DNA of 64,000 nucleotides, taken from NCBI RefSeq assembly GCF_018873765.1, contig NC_057924.1:8618001-8682000 (forward strand), in the 5' to 3' direction. The notes beneath the pieces were generated by a model. It was not told the DNA's origin. It ran no database searches and worked only from the letters and a program-made list of their open reading frames with translations. Of the stretch, positions 22,513-34,616 are shown piece by piece. Source of the DNA: Telopea speciosissima (taxonomy: Eukaryota > Streptophyta > Magnoliopsida > Proteales > Proteaceae). How positions within the stretch are numbered: position 1 is the stretch's first letter; each line of letters begins with the position of its first letter. The position numbers and the translations under genes were made by a program.

Positions 22513-25068
22513 ATGCAAGTGTGCTGTGATCTTGAAGTGGACGTCAATGGGCAAGAGATTTTTATGGTAGACAAGGTAATTCACTTTACCCTGCTATTCC
22601 TTTCTGTTTCTTTTGCTTGCCGGGTACAATTATATTGGGTTTTGATCTTTTGTTTAACCTGTGTGGTCATCTTCACAACTTCACATCTCTGCTTGTGGTC
22701 TCTAATTAGTTCAAGCGATGTGGATGTTTGAATACTTTCCTTGTTTAGAGGTGCATGGAAGCCTTTTGCTCTGCGTCTTCGAGTGTTTTTAGCTTACTCT
22801 GTTATGGGATTGTTCAAATTCTTTCTTCCCTTCATTTTCTTGAAATGCTGAAAGAACTTAGTTTGGGCTCACCAGTTAGTTCGCCATTGTTTCTAATTTT
22901 TTTTTTTTCTTCCTCAAATTCCTGTAACATGGTCACTTGTGTCTTCTTTCAGTCCAGAAGAAGCTGTCGGGATAGGTAGCCTCTTTTCTGTACCGCGTTT
23001 ATTGCTGCTTTAATGGGGATTAAATGTTCATACCTTATTTCGTTTTCTTTCACTTCTCTCGGGTTCCTTTCTCGTATTAATTACTGCTTTTTAACTCTTT
23101 TTATGTCGGGATGATTAGCAGACACTTTTCCAGATTCCTCTGTTACAATTAATTGGCTGTAACTACCTCTTACCCTACTCTAATTTCATGAATTTATCAT
23201 ATTTCCTTCATTACTTGCCATAGCTTACAATTTATGTTTTATTTTCTCATTGTTTTCTTTTAAACCCCTTAATTTCTTGTTGGTGATTTTTATTTAATTT
23301 TGTACTTTTGTCATCTAATAGTGTTATATATGTGCATCTGCAGAGAATTCTTTCATCATTTTCAGGTAGATTAAACAAATTATTCGGTAAATCCACGGCA
23401 TCAAGGAAGAACCTTAAAGTGATATTTCATGACTTGCCAGGAGGGGCAGAGGGTTTTGAACTCACGGCAAGGTTCTGCTACAACAATGGTCAAATTGAGA
23501 TAACCCCCTTTAACATATCCCTTCTACATTGTGTGGCACATTTCATGGAAATGACTAAAGACATCTCTGCAACTGACAATTTGATTGAACTAACTGAAGA
23601 ATTCCTAGAAGGGATCAGTTACTGGTCTTGGTCTGAACTTCTGGTAGCTTTGAAACAGTGTCAAGATTTTGTACCAGCAATTATTTCTTCTAGTATTCTT
23701 CAGAAATACTTGGATTCCCTCATAGCAAGGGTGGCTGCTCCCGCCATTGATGTCTGTCCATCTGCTTCTTCACCGAACAGCTCTGCTTTCCGGTTTTCTT
23801 GCGATACGGGAAGCACTGAAAGTTTTAAGAATAGCTACTCTCGGGCAACTTGGTGGTTCGAAGATCTTGCGAGTTTGAACCACACTTTGATAGAAAAGGC
23901 TCTGAGGGCAATGGTTGCCCAGAAATTTGATCATGTAATTCTCAGTAGGTTCCTCTTCTATTACCAAAAGTCAAGATATTCCAATGCAACATCCACTGAG
24001 AAGTGCAAAATCACAGAGATTGTGGTTGAGCTGCTGTTTTTGCTGGACCATAGCTCTGTTTCTTGCAAGAGCTTATTTGAGATTCTTCGGGTAGCTTTGA
24101 GATTGAATGTGAAGAAATGTTGCCAGAACAGATTAGAGAATATGATTGGTTCACAATTACATCAGGCTACAGTTGATAGCCTTCTTATCCCATCACCACC
24201 TGGTTCAGATTATCTTTATGATGTGAATCTGGTACTGAGATTCTTGAAATCATTTCTCAGCAAAGGAGACTGCTGGACATCATCAACTAAATTGAGAAAA
24301 GTTGCAAGCTTGATGGATTTGTATATTGCAGAAGTGGCCCCTGATTCCTGTGTGAAACCTTCAAAATTCATTGCATTACTAACAGCCCTGCCTGATACTT
24401 CAAGAGATTCCTATGATGGAATCTACCTAGCCATGGACATGTATCTAGAGGTATGGCATCTAACATCCACAAAACATTCTTAGTGGATGCAGCAATTCCA
24501 TTGTTTTTTATTAGTCCATCACCAAGTGAACTTCAACAAATTCCCAAGCTTTTGATTTGTTTTGAAGTTTTGATTCAGAAATTTTAGCTGATTCATGATT
24601 TTCCAGGTTCATCCTAAATTATCCAAAGAAGAAAAGACGAAGATCTGTTGTGCACTGAATTATGAGAAGCTCTCATCGGAAGCTTTCAAACACCTTGCTA
24701 GAAATTCGAAATTCCCATCAAGAATGGCAGACCAAACTCTCATGCCTCAACATTCAAACCTCAAAAGCTTGCTCAAAGGCACTGACAATCTCAAATGTTT
24801 TGTTGACCTACCTTGTAATTACACTGAGAAGGGAATTAAGGGGAAGGAATCTCAGGATGGTGAGCAAGTTGTGCTTTATGAAAGGAGGTTTGATATTTCA
24901 ATGGAGAATGAGAAACTCAGAGCACATTTACAAGGAATGCAATGGAGGGTGATGGAACTGGAGAATGTTTGTAGGAAAATGGAGGCCCAGATGGAAAAGT
25001 TGATGAAGTCAAGATTAAGATTAGCAAGTCCAAGTAGTACCAAATCCTTACCCAGGATGTGTTCATGA
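22513..25068 (+). CDS. BTB/POZ-NPH3 family protein (At3g22104-like)
   Basis: Probable substrate adaptor of a cullin-3 ubiquitin ligase, the general role of the NPH3 family; this subgroup is little characterised. Three exons join in frame: 22513-22575, 23344-24450 and 24607-25068, with GT-AG introns, giving 543 aa. Exon 1 encodes MQVCCDLEVDVNGQEIFMVDK, which starts the BTB fold; the fold continues in exon 2 (about residues 22-95, with FGKSTASRKNLKVIFHDLPG). The NPH3 domain spans about 190-450: it opens WWFEDLASLNHTLIEKAL, contains SCKSLFEILRVALRLNV, and closes across the exon 2/3 junction with the family pattern (YDGIYLAMDMYLEVHPKLSK then CCALNYEKLSSEAFKHLARN). Residues about 488-527 form a coiled coil rich in Glu, Leu and Met. 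The start was chosen because the nine-residue VNGQEIFMV segment matches the family N-terminus. I see no disabling change. Confidence 0.9.
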
Positions 25069-27079
25069 TATTTTTTCTTTCTTTTTTTGTTTTTTTGCAT
25101 TTGTTTCTTATTTCCAAATTATTAGTTGTACAGTAAAAAAAAAAAATTTTTTGTTTTTTGGGTGGGGGGGGAGGAGTCACTTTAGAAAAGCAAAGATGAT
25201 TGAGAGCAGCTTCTTTAACAGGAAATGAGATGATGGCTGTACAGATGGAGAGAGCTTAGGTTGTTTTTGTTTCTTTTCATATACATTGATTCTGTTTACA
25301 CAGCATTCCTTTGTGTATATGTGTAGTCCCTTTCCCAAGTCACACTCAAAGCAAAGTTAGTGGAGCAAGTTGACAACTGGTCTGTCTCACTACACTGCCT
25401 AAAAAGCGAAATCATATGGAGCAAATCAAAAGCTGTAGCCTGCGAATAATTCATTCATGAAAAATGCAGGATGTCTTAAAACCATCCACCTTTCTCATTG
25501 AAAGCTTCTTCTGTTGTGGGCCTTCTGCTCTAAAAGAATGTGTAGAAGTGATTAAAAGCTAGTGTTTGTTGTCAAGATACTTATATGAACTTATTAAACC
25601 AACCCTGAAAGGAGGTCATGGAGGTTGCAGTGCTTAATCTTGTTGGATATATCAAATTAAAGTAACTATTTCAAGGGTACTTGATTGTGGAAGAGGATCA
25701 GGTGGAACCAAATTTTAATTATGGAATGTTCTACATAGATAAAGCTCATCAGAGCAGAGGAAAGAAATGTGCCAAGAACAGAGGATCCAAACTCTACAAG
25801 GTGTCGGCAAGCAATGTGGGAAAGAGCAGAAGGTTTGTGGCTGAGAGAGGTGAGGAAGAGCAGAGAGCAGAGCAGTAAGTTTTAGGCTCCCAAGTCCCAC
25901 CCAAAAAAGCCACAAGAACGGTAGCAATTTAACTCCATTAAATGTGGTAGAAGGTAGAAACCAGAAACGGTTTACCAATTAAAACGAAACAACAGGGAAG
26001 AGCTGTCTGGTACATCCATGAGCCATCTGTAGGTTGAGGGTCACATCAGCACATCATGCTTGCTTCCATTTCTGTTTCACCTTGTCTATGTTCTGGGTTG
26101 ATTCTATTACTTCATTCAATATTTTAACAGAAAGCGGGGGATTTCTGAGATTGGAATTATTGGTTATCAAATCGAGATCGACCCAAATGCTTTAAACTTG
26201 AAATCACTTACTGCATTCTTTCATGGACTCCTGAATTTAATTTGTATTAATGGCTACCACATGGCATTGCATGTTGAACCACCAAAAAGTGATTCAAAGT
26301 ATCCAATAAAGACAGCACAGGATCCGTACCTCGTTATCATAATAAATAGGAAACGAATCACCAAAAACCAGAGATTCAATCCATATCCACAGGTGTGTCA
26401 TGTGTAACGTGGCTGCTAATTGCTTTTCCTTCCTGGTAAATTTATTATTCATAAGGGTTCTTCTGTTAGACTTCTTTTTTGATGGACTACTTGTTCTTTT
26501 CTCTCTCTTATCATAATAAAAAGTAAAAGTAGAACAGAACACTATTAGAGAATCAAAAAGATCTGTAAAAGCAAAACAGAGCATTATCAGAGAGTCAAAG
26601 AGATTAATTTATTCTAATATGATCTACTTAGAATCGTCTTAGGGTGTTTTCTTCTCCTTAGTGGAAAACCAAGAACAATAGAAATAGAGGTAGAGCATTA
26701 ATGGAGGGAGACAAAAGGCAAGAAGCTTTCCCTTAAACGGTACTCAGGTACTGCTTCCCAAGTAATTAACAGTAACTCACAGATGATGACATAAATGATA
26801 ATTGTAAATCAGAACATCCTTAAAAAATTAATTAACACAAAATGGAAGCCGAAATCTTCGAGAAAAGAGTCCAAAGTATAGGACTTGGGCACCTCGAGAT
26901 TCTGAATCTGGCAATATGACGTTATTGGTAGGGAAGGGACAGAGCTGCGCTTTTCTTGGCTGTCTGCAACTTTCAACTTCCTGGTCCGTGCAAGGGAAGA
27001 AAGGGTTTCGGTATTGTGTGGGGCAGAGCTCGCTCGAATCCGCTGTGATCTCTCGTATTCAAGTTTCCTCCACATCAAT
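25069..27079. other. Intergenic DNA downstream of the NPH3-family gene
   Basis: This holds the 3' untranslated region of the upstream gene (T-rich, with an A run at 25135-25145 and a G run at 25162-25170), then AT-rich DNA. Short open frames (for example 25681-25878 and 26198-26407) resemble no family and lack gene context. I see nothing else I can support. Confidence 0.5.
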
Positions 27080-27317
27080 CAAGGTTTTAAAACACGGAAT
27101 CGGGACGGAATTTTATCTGGATCGGCTCAAATTGGTGCTCAAGAACCCTAGAATTGGTTCTCAGATCTGAAAATAAGGAATTTCAAGGTTTTTGGGTGTG
27201 AATCGACTGTGTCAGATCGGTGGAATCAGGATCGGTCACGGTGGATTCCGATTTGAATCAGCCGATTTTAATCTGAATCGCCGATTACCCGTTCAATTCT
27301 TGATTCATAAAACCCTG
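27080..27317. mobile_element. hAT-type MITE (238 bp)
   Basis: An 8-bp target duplication, ACATCAAT, flanks the element (27072-27079 and 27318-27325). The ends are imperfect inverted repeats: left CAAGGTTTTAAAACACGG, right on the complementary strand CAGGGTTTTATGAATC. The interior is made of repeated GAATCGG and CCGATT words and has no ORF. CA(G)GG ends with 8-bp duplication fit the hAT superfamily. Confidence 0.75.
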
Positions 27318-27466
27318 ACATCAATGCAATTTTGGAATTCCGCACAATGAAATCCAAATGGGAATGTGCCAAACGACAAGAGTACCCCTCATTAATTAAT
27401 AAGATTCTTGACCTTTGACCATTGCAACTAATTTTAGGGCAAGTAAATCTTTCTCTTTTTTTTTTT

Positions 27467-29042
27467 GGTTTTTGTCAAATGCCCCTGAAAATGCCCATTT
27501 GTCCAAATATTCTCTTAAAATTTTTCTAATTATAAACTCTCCCATATTTTAAACAAATTGTAGCATTTTGGTCTTGTGGGACGTTGGACATTAGTTTTAG
27601 GGACTGCCATGATCAAAATGCCCTTGTGATAAAACCAACCAAAATTAAAAAGTAAAGTGATCAAATTCCCCTCATCTTCCCCAAATGGTTAGGATTTGAA
27701 ACTGAAAATTGAAAAAACCCTAATCTATCCAAAAAACCATCTTTTGCAAAGACTCCAAGGACGTGAAGATCCAGGGGATCTGGTATGCTCATCTCCAGTA
27801 GAGTGGGGTTTCTTTGATTTGGGAATTTTAGAACTTCCCGTCTTCAATAGTTCAACCTCACCAACCCTCTTTTCTTTTCCTTTTTGTTGTAAAATCAAGA
27901 AAAACAGTGGACGTTCAATCGTTTTATAGAAGTCTAGCAATCTCTTTCAATACACACACTACCAGCACCATTGATGCTGCAACTACTACCTCAACCAAGC
28001 ACTGTCTGTGTGTGAGTGGAAATGGGTAAAAAGAAAAAGATTGAAGACCATTAAGAAATCAAAATGCATCAGCAGCATAATGCAATCCACGGAAAAGATA
28101 ACCCATTAACAGATCTTTAAGAAATCAAAATCATCCCATGATGCAGACTACAAAAGAGGGATAACCCATTAATGGATGATTTAAGTAATTTAGTGATAGA
28201 AAAACAATTTCCAACTAACCCTTCTATAGTAGGACGAAAGCTGAACTGGGTCACTGTAAATTTCTCAAATTGGTCCCCAGTTCAATAAATCGTGAGGAGC
28301 CCTTGGCTCTACAAAATTTAAATAGAAAACAAATAAATCATGGAGCATAAAAGCCCATCTTCCCCAATTTTGTCTGCTGCTGTTTTTCGATTGTCTTACA
28401 AACTTTGAAACATTCAGTTTCCCGTTTTCCCCCAGAAAATTTCCCAGTGCTCTGAAGATCCCTTCTCCAGTACTTCGAACCCATTTCATTGCTGAGGATT
28501 GAAATTCAAAATATTCAGTTTCGCTTGCGTTCGGGTATGTTAAAAGCTAAGAATCAATTGGATTATAAGAAATTTATTCTAATTTTCGTTCGGATTTTTT
28601 ATTCAATTGTTCCATGATTGAGGAGAACCTTTGTTTATGGTCTTTCATATTTTTGTTTGTGGGGCTTTTCTCTTGTACTGTTGTTGTATTACCTTTCTCT
28701 ATAAGAGTTCCAGTAATAAAATTTCCAGCAATGATCTCTTTCAGATTGCACATGATGGTTTTTGGAAAGATCTAGGGTTTTTTCAATTTTCAGTTTCAAA
28801 CCCTAAATCATTTGGGGAAGATGAGGGCCATTTGATCACTTTACTTTTTAATTTTGGTTGGTTTTTGTTACAAGGGCATGTTGGTCATTATAGTCCCTAA
28901 AACTAATGTCTAACATCCCAAATTAACGGATAGGACCAAAATGCTACAATTTGTTTAAAGTAGGGGGGAGTTATAATTAGAAAAGTTGTAAGTGGGCATT
29001 TGGACAAATGGGCATTTTCAGGGAGGCATTTGATAAAAACCC
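27467..29042. mobile_element. Element with ~290-bp terminal inverted repeats, 1.6 kb
   Basis: The left arm (27467 to about 27755) and right arm (about 28745-29042) are complementary over nearly their whole length. Shared words include CAAATTGTAGCATTTTGGTC, ACATTAGTTTTAGGGACT, CCAACCAAAATTAAAAAGTA and TTGAAACTGAAAATTG. The tips read (G)GGTTTTT(G/A)TCAAATGCC. A 9-bp T-rich flank (TTTTTTTTT left, TTTTATTTT right) could be a Mutator-type target duplication but is too simple to be sure. The roughly 990-bp middle has no recognised protein. A related single arm lies at 59834-60041, so this is a dispersed family. Confidence 0.7.
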
Positions 29043-29071
29043 TTTTATTTTTTTTACTATCTTACCCAAGG

Positions 29072-29260
29072 GAATCAAGATCCTCCACTTCCGCCTGCCC
29101 AGTACTATCATGTGAGCCCCAGACACAGCAGGGCGGTGAAAAGATCACCTTAACCCTGCCTGAGCACCTTGCCCAAGTGGGGGTAAGGCGGTCTTTACCG
29201 TCTTGCTATGTGTAGGACGCACGACAGTACCGGACAGGTGGAAGTTGAGGATTCAGATTC
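29072..29260. mobile_element. Mutator-type fold-back MITE (189 bp)
   Basis: The 9-bp target duplication TACCCAAGG flanks it at 29063-29071 and 29261-29269. The ends are GAATCAAGATCCTCCACTTC and, on the other strand, GAATCTGAATCCTCAACTTC, and the pairing runs inward through CC(G/A)CCTG(C/T)CC. It contains no ORF. The 9-bp duplication places it with Mutator-like elements. Confidence 0.75.
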
Positions 29261-29301
29261 TACCCAAGGGCCCATAGGCCAAGTTAAGGGGGAAGGCTAA
29301 G

Positions 29302-29860
29302 TAGGGGTGTCAATAGGTCGGGTTGGGCCGGGCCTACCCTAAACCCTAACCCAACCCTAGAGGCCTTAACCTAAACCCTGACCCGACCTGACCCGACCCT
29401 GCAAGGGCCAAGAAACCCTCAACCCAATCCCGACCCTGTCAGGGTTTTTCCTGACTCGACCCGGCCCTGATTGACCCTGATAGGGTTGGGCAGGGTCGGG
29501 TTGGCCCTGATTGACCCTGTCTTGACCTTGACCCTGACCCTGATTTTATCTGTAATCCCCTGTGCCTTTAGGGCTTTTTTTGTCTTTTGCTTTTTAATTT
29601 TTTTATTAGGCTATATATATAAATAAATATTAGACCAAAAAATATATATATGCAATATTATATACTTATAATTAATGCAGGGTTGGGTTGGGTTGGGTCG
29701 GGTCTGGCTAAGCCTGGGATCTAAACCCTGACCCGACCCGACCCTGCCAGGGCCAGACTATAACTAAACCCAAACCCGCCCTCAGGGTTGAAAAATCGGG
29801 GTCGGATCAAGGCCGGGCTTAGGGCGGGTTCGGGCCAGCCGGGCTTTATTGACACCCCTA
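29302..29860. mobile_element. hAT-type MITE filled with ACCCTGACCC-like repeats (559 bp)
   Basis: A perfect 8-bp target duplication, AGGCTAAG (29294-29301 and 29861-29868), surrounds perfect 14-bp inverted ends TAGGGGTGTCAATA. The interior is dominated by degenerate tandem (A)CCCTGACCCGACCC and GGGTTGGG repeats with an AT-rich island near 29600-29670. TAGGG ends plus 8-bp duplication are typical of hAT elements. Open frames here are by-products of the repeats. Confidence 0.85.
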
Positions 29861-29868
29861 AGGCTAAG

Positions 29869-31691
29869 ACAAGCCAACAATCTACAACTACAGGGGGGGA
29901 GAGGAGAGAGGGCAAGAGGGGTGCCTTTTTGGCACAATATGCAATCCACGACCATAAGAGTCAACAAAGAAAGACGAGAGACAATATTAGGAGGAGAGAG
30001 ATAGAGATTGGTATAGGCTAAGCTACTTGCTTAAAGAGATCCTCAGCCCAATTTTTCTTATATAGAATATATAAATAAAAATTGATATGAAAAAAGAGAA
30101 GTAGTTTTCTATCCGAGAGTGCCAACGTAAGAGCAAGGATATAGTACGACATCATTGATCATGATTCTGTAATTGGCTCAAGGTAGAACTCTTTTCTTCC
30201 ATGAATCTGGAATCTAATGTGGTTGTTATGCAATATCAAGAGGTTTATCATCTATATGCAACATCAATAAAATAAAACAAAGAGGCTCATGCTTTGCAGA
30301 GTCTAAGTGACATGCAATGTAAACTAAAGAGATTGTTTTGGAGATTCGAGAGGTGGAAGACGGTGGTGCAGCAGGACTAAAGAAAGAGGATTGAATATCA
30401 AAGAGAATACAGAGATCTTATTTTTGTTGCTGTCATTTGTGGCTCATGGTGCTACCACGTTGATTAGCTGCTGCCCAGATCTAAATTAGAAAAGAAATAT
30501 TGATGGTGTTGCTGCCATTAGAGGAGAGCTCTGAATTAGATTAAAAAGAGGAGAAGAAGAGACAAAGAAAAAGAGAAAGAGAGAGAAGGAGAAGGATCTT
30601 CTGGGGATTTTGATTGGGGATATCAATAACATCAGATCTGTGAGAAGACCGTAGACATTGATTAAACTTGTGTGGAAAACCGAGAGGACAGAGCTTATGT
30701 TTGTGAAGGGGACATATATTATGATTGATTCTTAAATTTTATTTAAAATTCTGTTTAAGATTTGAAATATGAAGAACATGTAATTTTGCTTAATTTAATA
30801 TTGGAGACTATATAATAGTTTAGTAACAAAAAAAAAATAAAATGCAAAAACACTCCCATGTGTCTATTTCTCTCATCCTTAAAATAAGCTGGCATAGGTG
30901 TCATTTCATATGGGGAAGAGAGATATAAACTCATGGGACTACTAGCCTAGACAGTAGGCCACACTTAGAGACAAAAAAAAATTCCATTAAAAAATATGAA
31001 AATTTTACAATGAACGTAACAAAAAAGAACAAATTTAATCCTACCAACAAAAGAATCAGAACAAAAGAAAGCACTAACTACTAAATCCACTAAATCTAAT
31101 TAAAAAAGAAAAAATCCTCCTAATTTTTATTAAAAATAAAAATAAAAAAACTAAACCCAGTAAATAAAAATGAAACACCCAGGTATTCAAAATATTTGTC
31201 CATTATTTCAAAATAATAGTTACCCACACTGATCTGCAAATTGACACCCCTAGTTGTTGGGCTTAATTTACTATTCAAGTTGGCAGCTTAGGAAAGCATT
31301 GACCTGTGAATCTTGGTTTATTATCATTGAATCTTTGCCACTGCTTTTTTGGGACCTCTTGCCCTTTTCGAAATATTTTTAATTGGTTGTTAGTCCGTCA
31401 TATATAGCACTCTTACTGGTATTTTGTTTTACTTATACCAGGTTCCCAAATCTCAAATGTTCGGATTACCTTAAATTCATGGCAGCCTGAGTAACTAAAC
31501 TCAAGTTCATGCAGATACTGATGGTATCTTACTGACTTGCTATTGGGGATGACCATAGTCTTTAGGTTCAGTGGTCGCATACCAAAGTTGATTCATCACT
31601 AAAATTCTGAACACAAACTAACCCAAAGCAAGGTCTTTAATCCAACTATCAATATTTGAGCAAATGGATTAGACAGAGACAAAAACCTCTA
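29869..31691. other. Gene-free DNA with MITE fragments
   Basis: No gene is recognised. The segment 30852-30968 (CACTCCCATGTGTCTATTTC to its complementary-like CTCATGGGACTACTAG) is a partial copy of the Mutator-type fold-back family seen at 33778-34554. A possible left arm of the same family (GTTTTCTATCCGAGAGTG) lies near 30103, separated by about 730 bp of other sequence, so an insertion may have split it. The rest is AT-rich. Confidence 0.45.
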
Positions 31692-32480
31692 GGCTCTCAT
31701 ACCATTTGTAAGAAATTAAATGGAGGTTGTAGACTTACCTTCATCATGATCGAAAGGCTTGCCATGAAGTCTAATTCCATCCTGGCTTTCTTCTTCTCCA
31801 GTGATGGCGAACCACGGGCGACATCGGTGCACTTGGATTAGGGTCGTCTGACATTTTAGTTCCTTGAAGTGGCTGCTCTGATTATGAGTTGCTCGTATGT
31901 TACCCAAGGATAGGGACCTAATCCCTTAGTACCCTAATGGATAACCCCACCATTAAGGTGGTTACCCTAAAGGTTAGCAACCAACTACCCACTCCCTAAT
32001 ACTGACGTGGCACATTGGCCACATTAGGTTTCAATTCTATGATCTAACCCAACCTAAATCAAAATTATGTCCAGGGGCCAAATCGGCCCAAAAGTAAACT
32101 ATTTAATTTCAATTGCCGAAAAAAATACATAACAATAAATTAATGGAATGGACAGAAGGCATAGACCTCCTGCTTTGATACCAACTGAAAAATTTAAAGA
32201 AGATTGTAAGCTTACCTTCAAAGAGGACCGTGAAGGCTTGCCTGACGTCCAATTCCAACGTACTTGTCTTTTTTTTTTCCCAGCGACAGCAACACATGGG
32301 TGGTGGTGCGTTATTATTGGAATTGGGTCTTTTGATTTTTAGGGTCATCTGAGGCTACTCTGATGGAAGAATTAATCCACTTATCCAAAATCATAGACCT
32401 TTACTTATTAAGTAGTTTATCGAACAACTCCACCCATCAAGATGATTATCAGTTAGACATTTTCTCAATCCCCATTCCCT
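31692..32480 (-). mobile_element. TRIM-like retroelement, two ~290-bp LTRs (minus orientation)
   Basis: Two related segments (31705 to about 31998 and 32184 to about 32480) share AAGGCTTGCC(A/T)GA, a TGTAAGCTTACCTTC-like stretch and CATTCCCTAATA/CACTCCCTAATA ends. Next to each, reading on the minus strand, is a primer-binding-like site: TGGTATGAGAGCC at 31704-31692 and TGGTATCAAAGC at 32183-32172. Less than 200 bp lies between them and no coding sequence is present. The LTR edges are approximate. Confidence 0.5.
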
Positions 32481-33768
32481 AATATATATTTTTTTTATAG
32501 ATATTAGAAATTGAGTCTACCGGCATAAAAATTGTTCTTTATAAATATTAAAAAAAAAATTTCACTTTTGTTTAGATTTTAATTTTTACTGCACTTACTT
32601 CACATCTAGCCGAACAGAGCCTTAAGCATGTCGAAACTTTTTTAATTGGTTGTCAGTCCATGTTGTTATGACTAAGGACCCATGGTCTTCATCAATACCA
32701 GGAGACCATTGCCACCACAAATTGAGTCCACCAAATGTCTCTAAAAAGAAAGGAATTCCATCCATACATCTCCTTACGCCAAAAAGAGGGAAAGAGAGGG
32801 GGTTTGGAGAAGAAGGTTCCTAGCTGGTCTTAGCTATCAATTTTGATTAGGATAAGCGGTTTATGTTGGCCTGCTCTACTCAATTACTTGTCTACGGATG
32901 GGTATAAAGGTAATTTTAATGTATCAATCCCATTCGATAAAACCCTACAACTCATAAGATTTTGGAAGCCAAGCCAATTTGAGAAGATATTTTAATCCTC
33001 AGATGGCATTTAGTTTTTATATTTTTTTTATCTGATAAAGGAAAGATAGAACACCGTATATTTACCCACTTTTCATAGTTACACTACTGATATGTTACAT
33101 TACACTCTTTTCCTAGTGATTGGGGAGTTTATGATCAGTCGATCCAACCATTAATAATGTTTAATGTGTTTAATAGTTTGAAATAAGATACTTACATTCT
33201 TATTTTGTTATTTTCCTCTTTACAGAACCCACCAACATACCTCACCTATCACTAAAAAAATTGTGGAGTGAGAGAGTAACTTGTAGTTAGTACAATTAGA
33301 CCAAAAGTATATATGTTCATCCAGTGCAAACAGTTTTTATTCGTTTTTCTAGTTATGAACTGAATCGCACCATATAGAGACCTATGAAATCAGAACCGTC
33401 ATTTCTTTGCAGTCCAATTCGGTTTGATCGTAAACAATGTGGTGCTTTTCCGGTTCCATTTTGGCACCCTTACGTATGACTAAGGGTGTCAATCGTTGGT
33501 TTGATCTGGTTTTGAGCGGGCTAAATTTGTTTCAGTCAGTTTGGGTTTCGGTCCGATTTCTTATCAGTTTTTATTATTGATTTGTAATCTGATTACTATT
33601 GGGTTTGGTTCAGTTGGTCCGATTCTTGGGCCATAGAATACCTGGACAATCTTCACTGATATCTTACATGTGTAAGATCCTTCTTCATTTGTAGTCTTGG
33701 TGTGTGTAAGATCTTAGAACCGAACACATATGTATTTGGTTGGTCTGATTTGGTTTTGGTTTCTATAA
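32481..33768. other. Gene-free DNA with hAT MITE fragments
   Basis: No gene is visible. Near 33465-33490 the end of one hAT-like element (TTTTGGCACCCTTA) and the start of another (TAAGGGTGTCAATC at 33481) sit either side of CGTATGAC, but neither has a findable partner end. These are probably old or truncated copies of the family that is intact at 34617-35527. Confidence 0.45.
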
Positions 33769-33777
33769 TTTAATAAA

Positions 33778-34554
33778 GGGAAACAGTTTTCTGTACGGGA
33801 GTGTGGCCTACGCCATCACTCCCATGTGTCTATCTCTCTCCTTCTTAAAACAAGGGGCATAGATGTCTTTGCATAAGGGTGTCAATACCCAATCTGAACC
33901 AATGAAACCGGCCCGAATCAGATCGGACCGAACTCTTAATGGTTCGGGTTCGGTTTGTTGATCCAGAGAGGTAAACAGTTTGGTTTGGTTTGGGCTAGCC
34001 CAACGGTGCATCGGTAGCCCAAACCGTTAGGCCCGAACCCAAACCGTTAGGCCCGAACCCAAACCGAACCGACCTAACCCGATAAATGAGTAAATCAGTA
34101 AATGCCTAATGCCCCATTGCCCCCTAAATGTGTTGTGATAGTTTCTCACTTTATCTCATATCCTTTGTTAGTGATTACCCAACCAATTGTATCCATAGGC
34201 CATAGGACATAGCATACAAAGATGCATTGTATTTGAAATATTTTATGTACTTAAAGGAGAAAGAGAAGAAAAATTAGCACTAACCGGACCTTACTAGTTA
34301 TATAAAACCGGTATCAAACCGAATCCAAACCGATATCAACCCGTTATCATAAATCGAAACCGACACGAAACCAAACCGCACCGAAACCGAACATTTCTTA
34401 ATGGTTTGGTTTCGATTTCTATAAAAGTTACACCGAAATCGAAAAGCCCGAACCGGCCCGTTGACACCCCTATCTTTGCACATGGGGAAGAGAGAGACAT
34501 AGACTCATGGGAGTGTTGGTGTAGGCCGCACTCCCGGACTAAGATCTTTTTCCC
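33778..34554. mobile_element. Mutator-type fold-back MITE split by a hAT MITE
   Basis: The 9-bp duplication TTTAATAAA flanks it (33769-33777 and 34555-34563). Left arm: GGGAAACAGTTTTCTGTACG, then CGGGAGTGTGGCCTACGCCA and CACTCCCATGTGTCTA. The complement of the right arm follows the same order with changes (CGGGAGTGCGGCCTACACCA, CACTCCCATGAGTCTA). Removing the 33874-34472 insertion brings the arms together as a palindromic element of about 170 bp. Related partial copies are at 30852-30968. Confidence 0.8.
33874..34472. mobile_element. hAT-type MITE nested in the Mutator MITE (599 bp)
   Basis: Its 8-bp duplication TCTTTGCA occurs at 33866-33873 and 34473-34480. The ends are TAAGGGTGTCAATACCC and, on the complement, TAGGGGTGTCAACGGGC when read from the second base of the right end. 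The interior repeats CCGAACC(C/G) and AACCGAAACC words. It inserted after the fold-back element was in place. Confidence 0.8.
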
Positions 34555-34616
34555 TTTAATAAAATCTCAACCCGAAACCAATTATTAAGGGTTCGGTTCA
34601 GTTAGATCTATATGAC

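Noticed and set aside
25681..25878. Short plus-strand open frame downstream of the NPH3-family gene
   Set aside because: No domain, no conserved context, ordinary intergenic composition.
29721..29967. Minus-strand open frames with repeated Ala-Leu-Ser-Pro
   Set aside because: They are produced by the C-rich tandem repeats of a hAT MITE.
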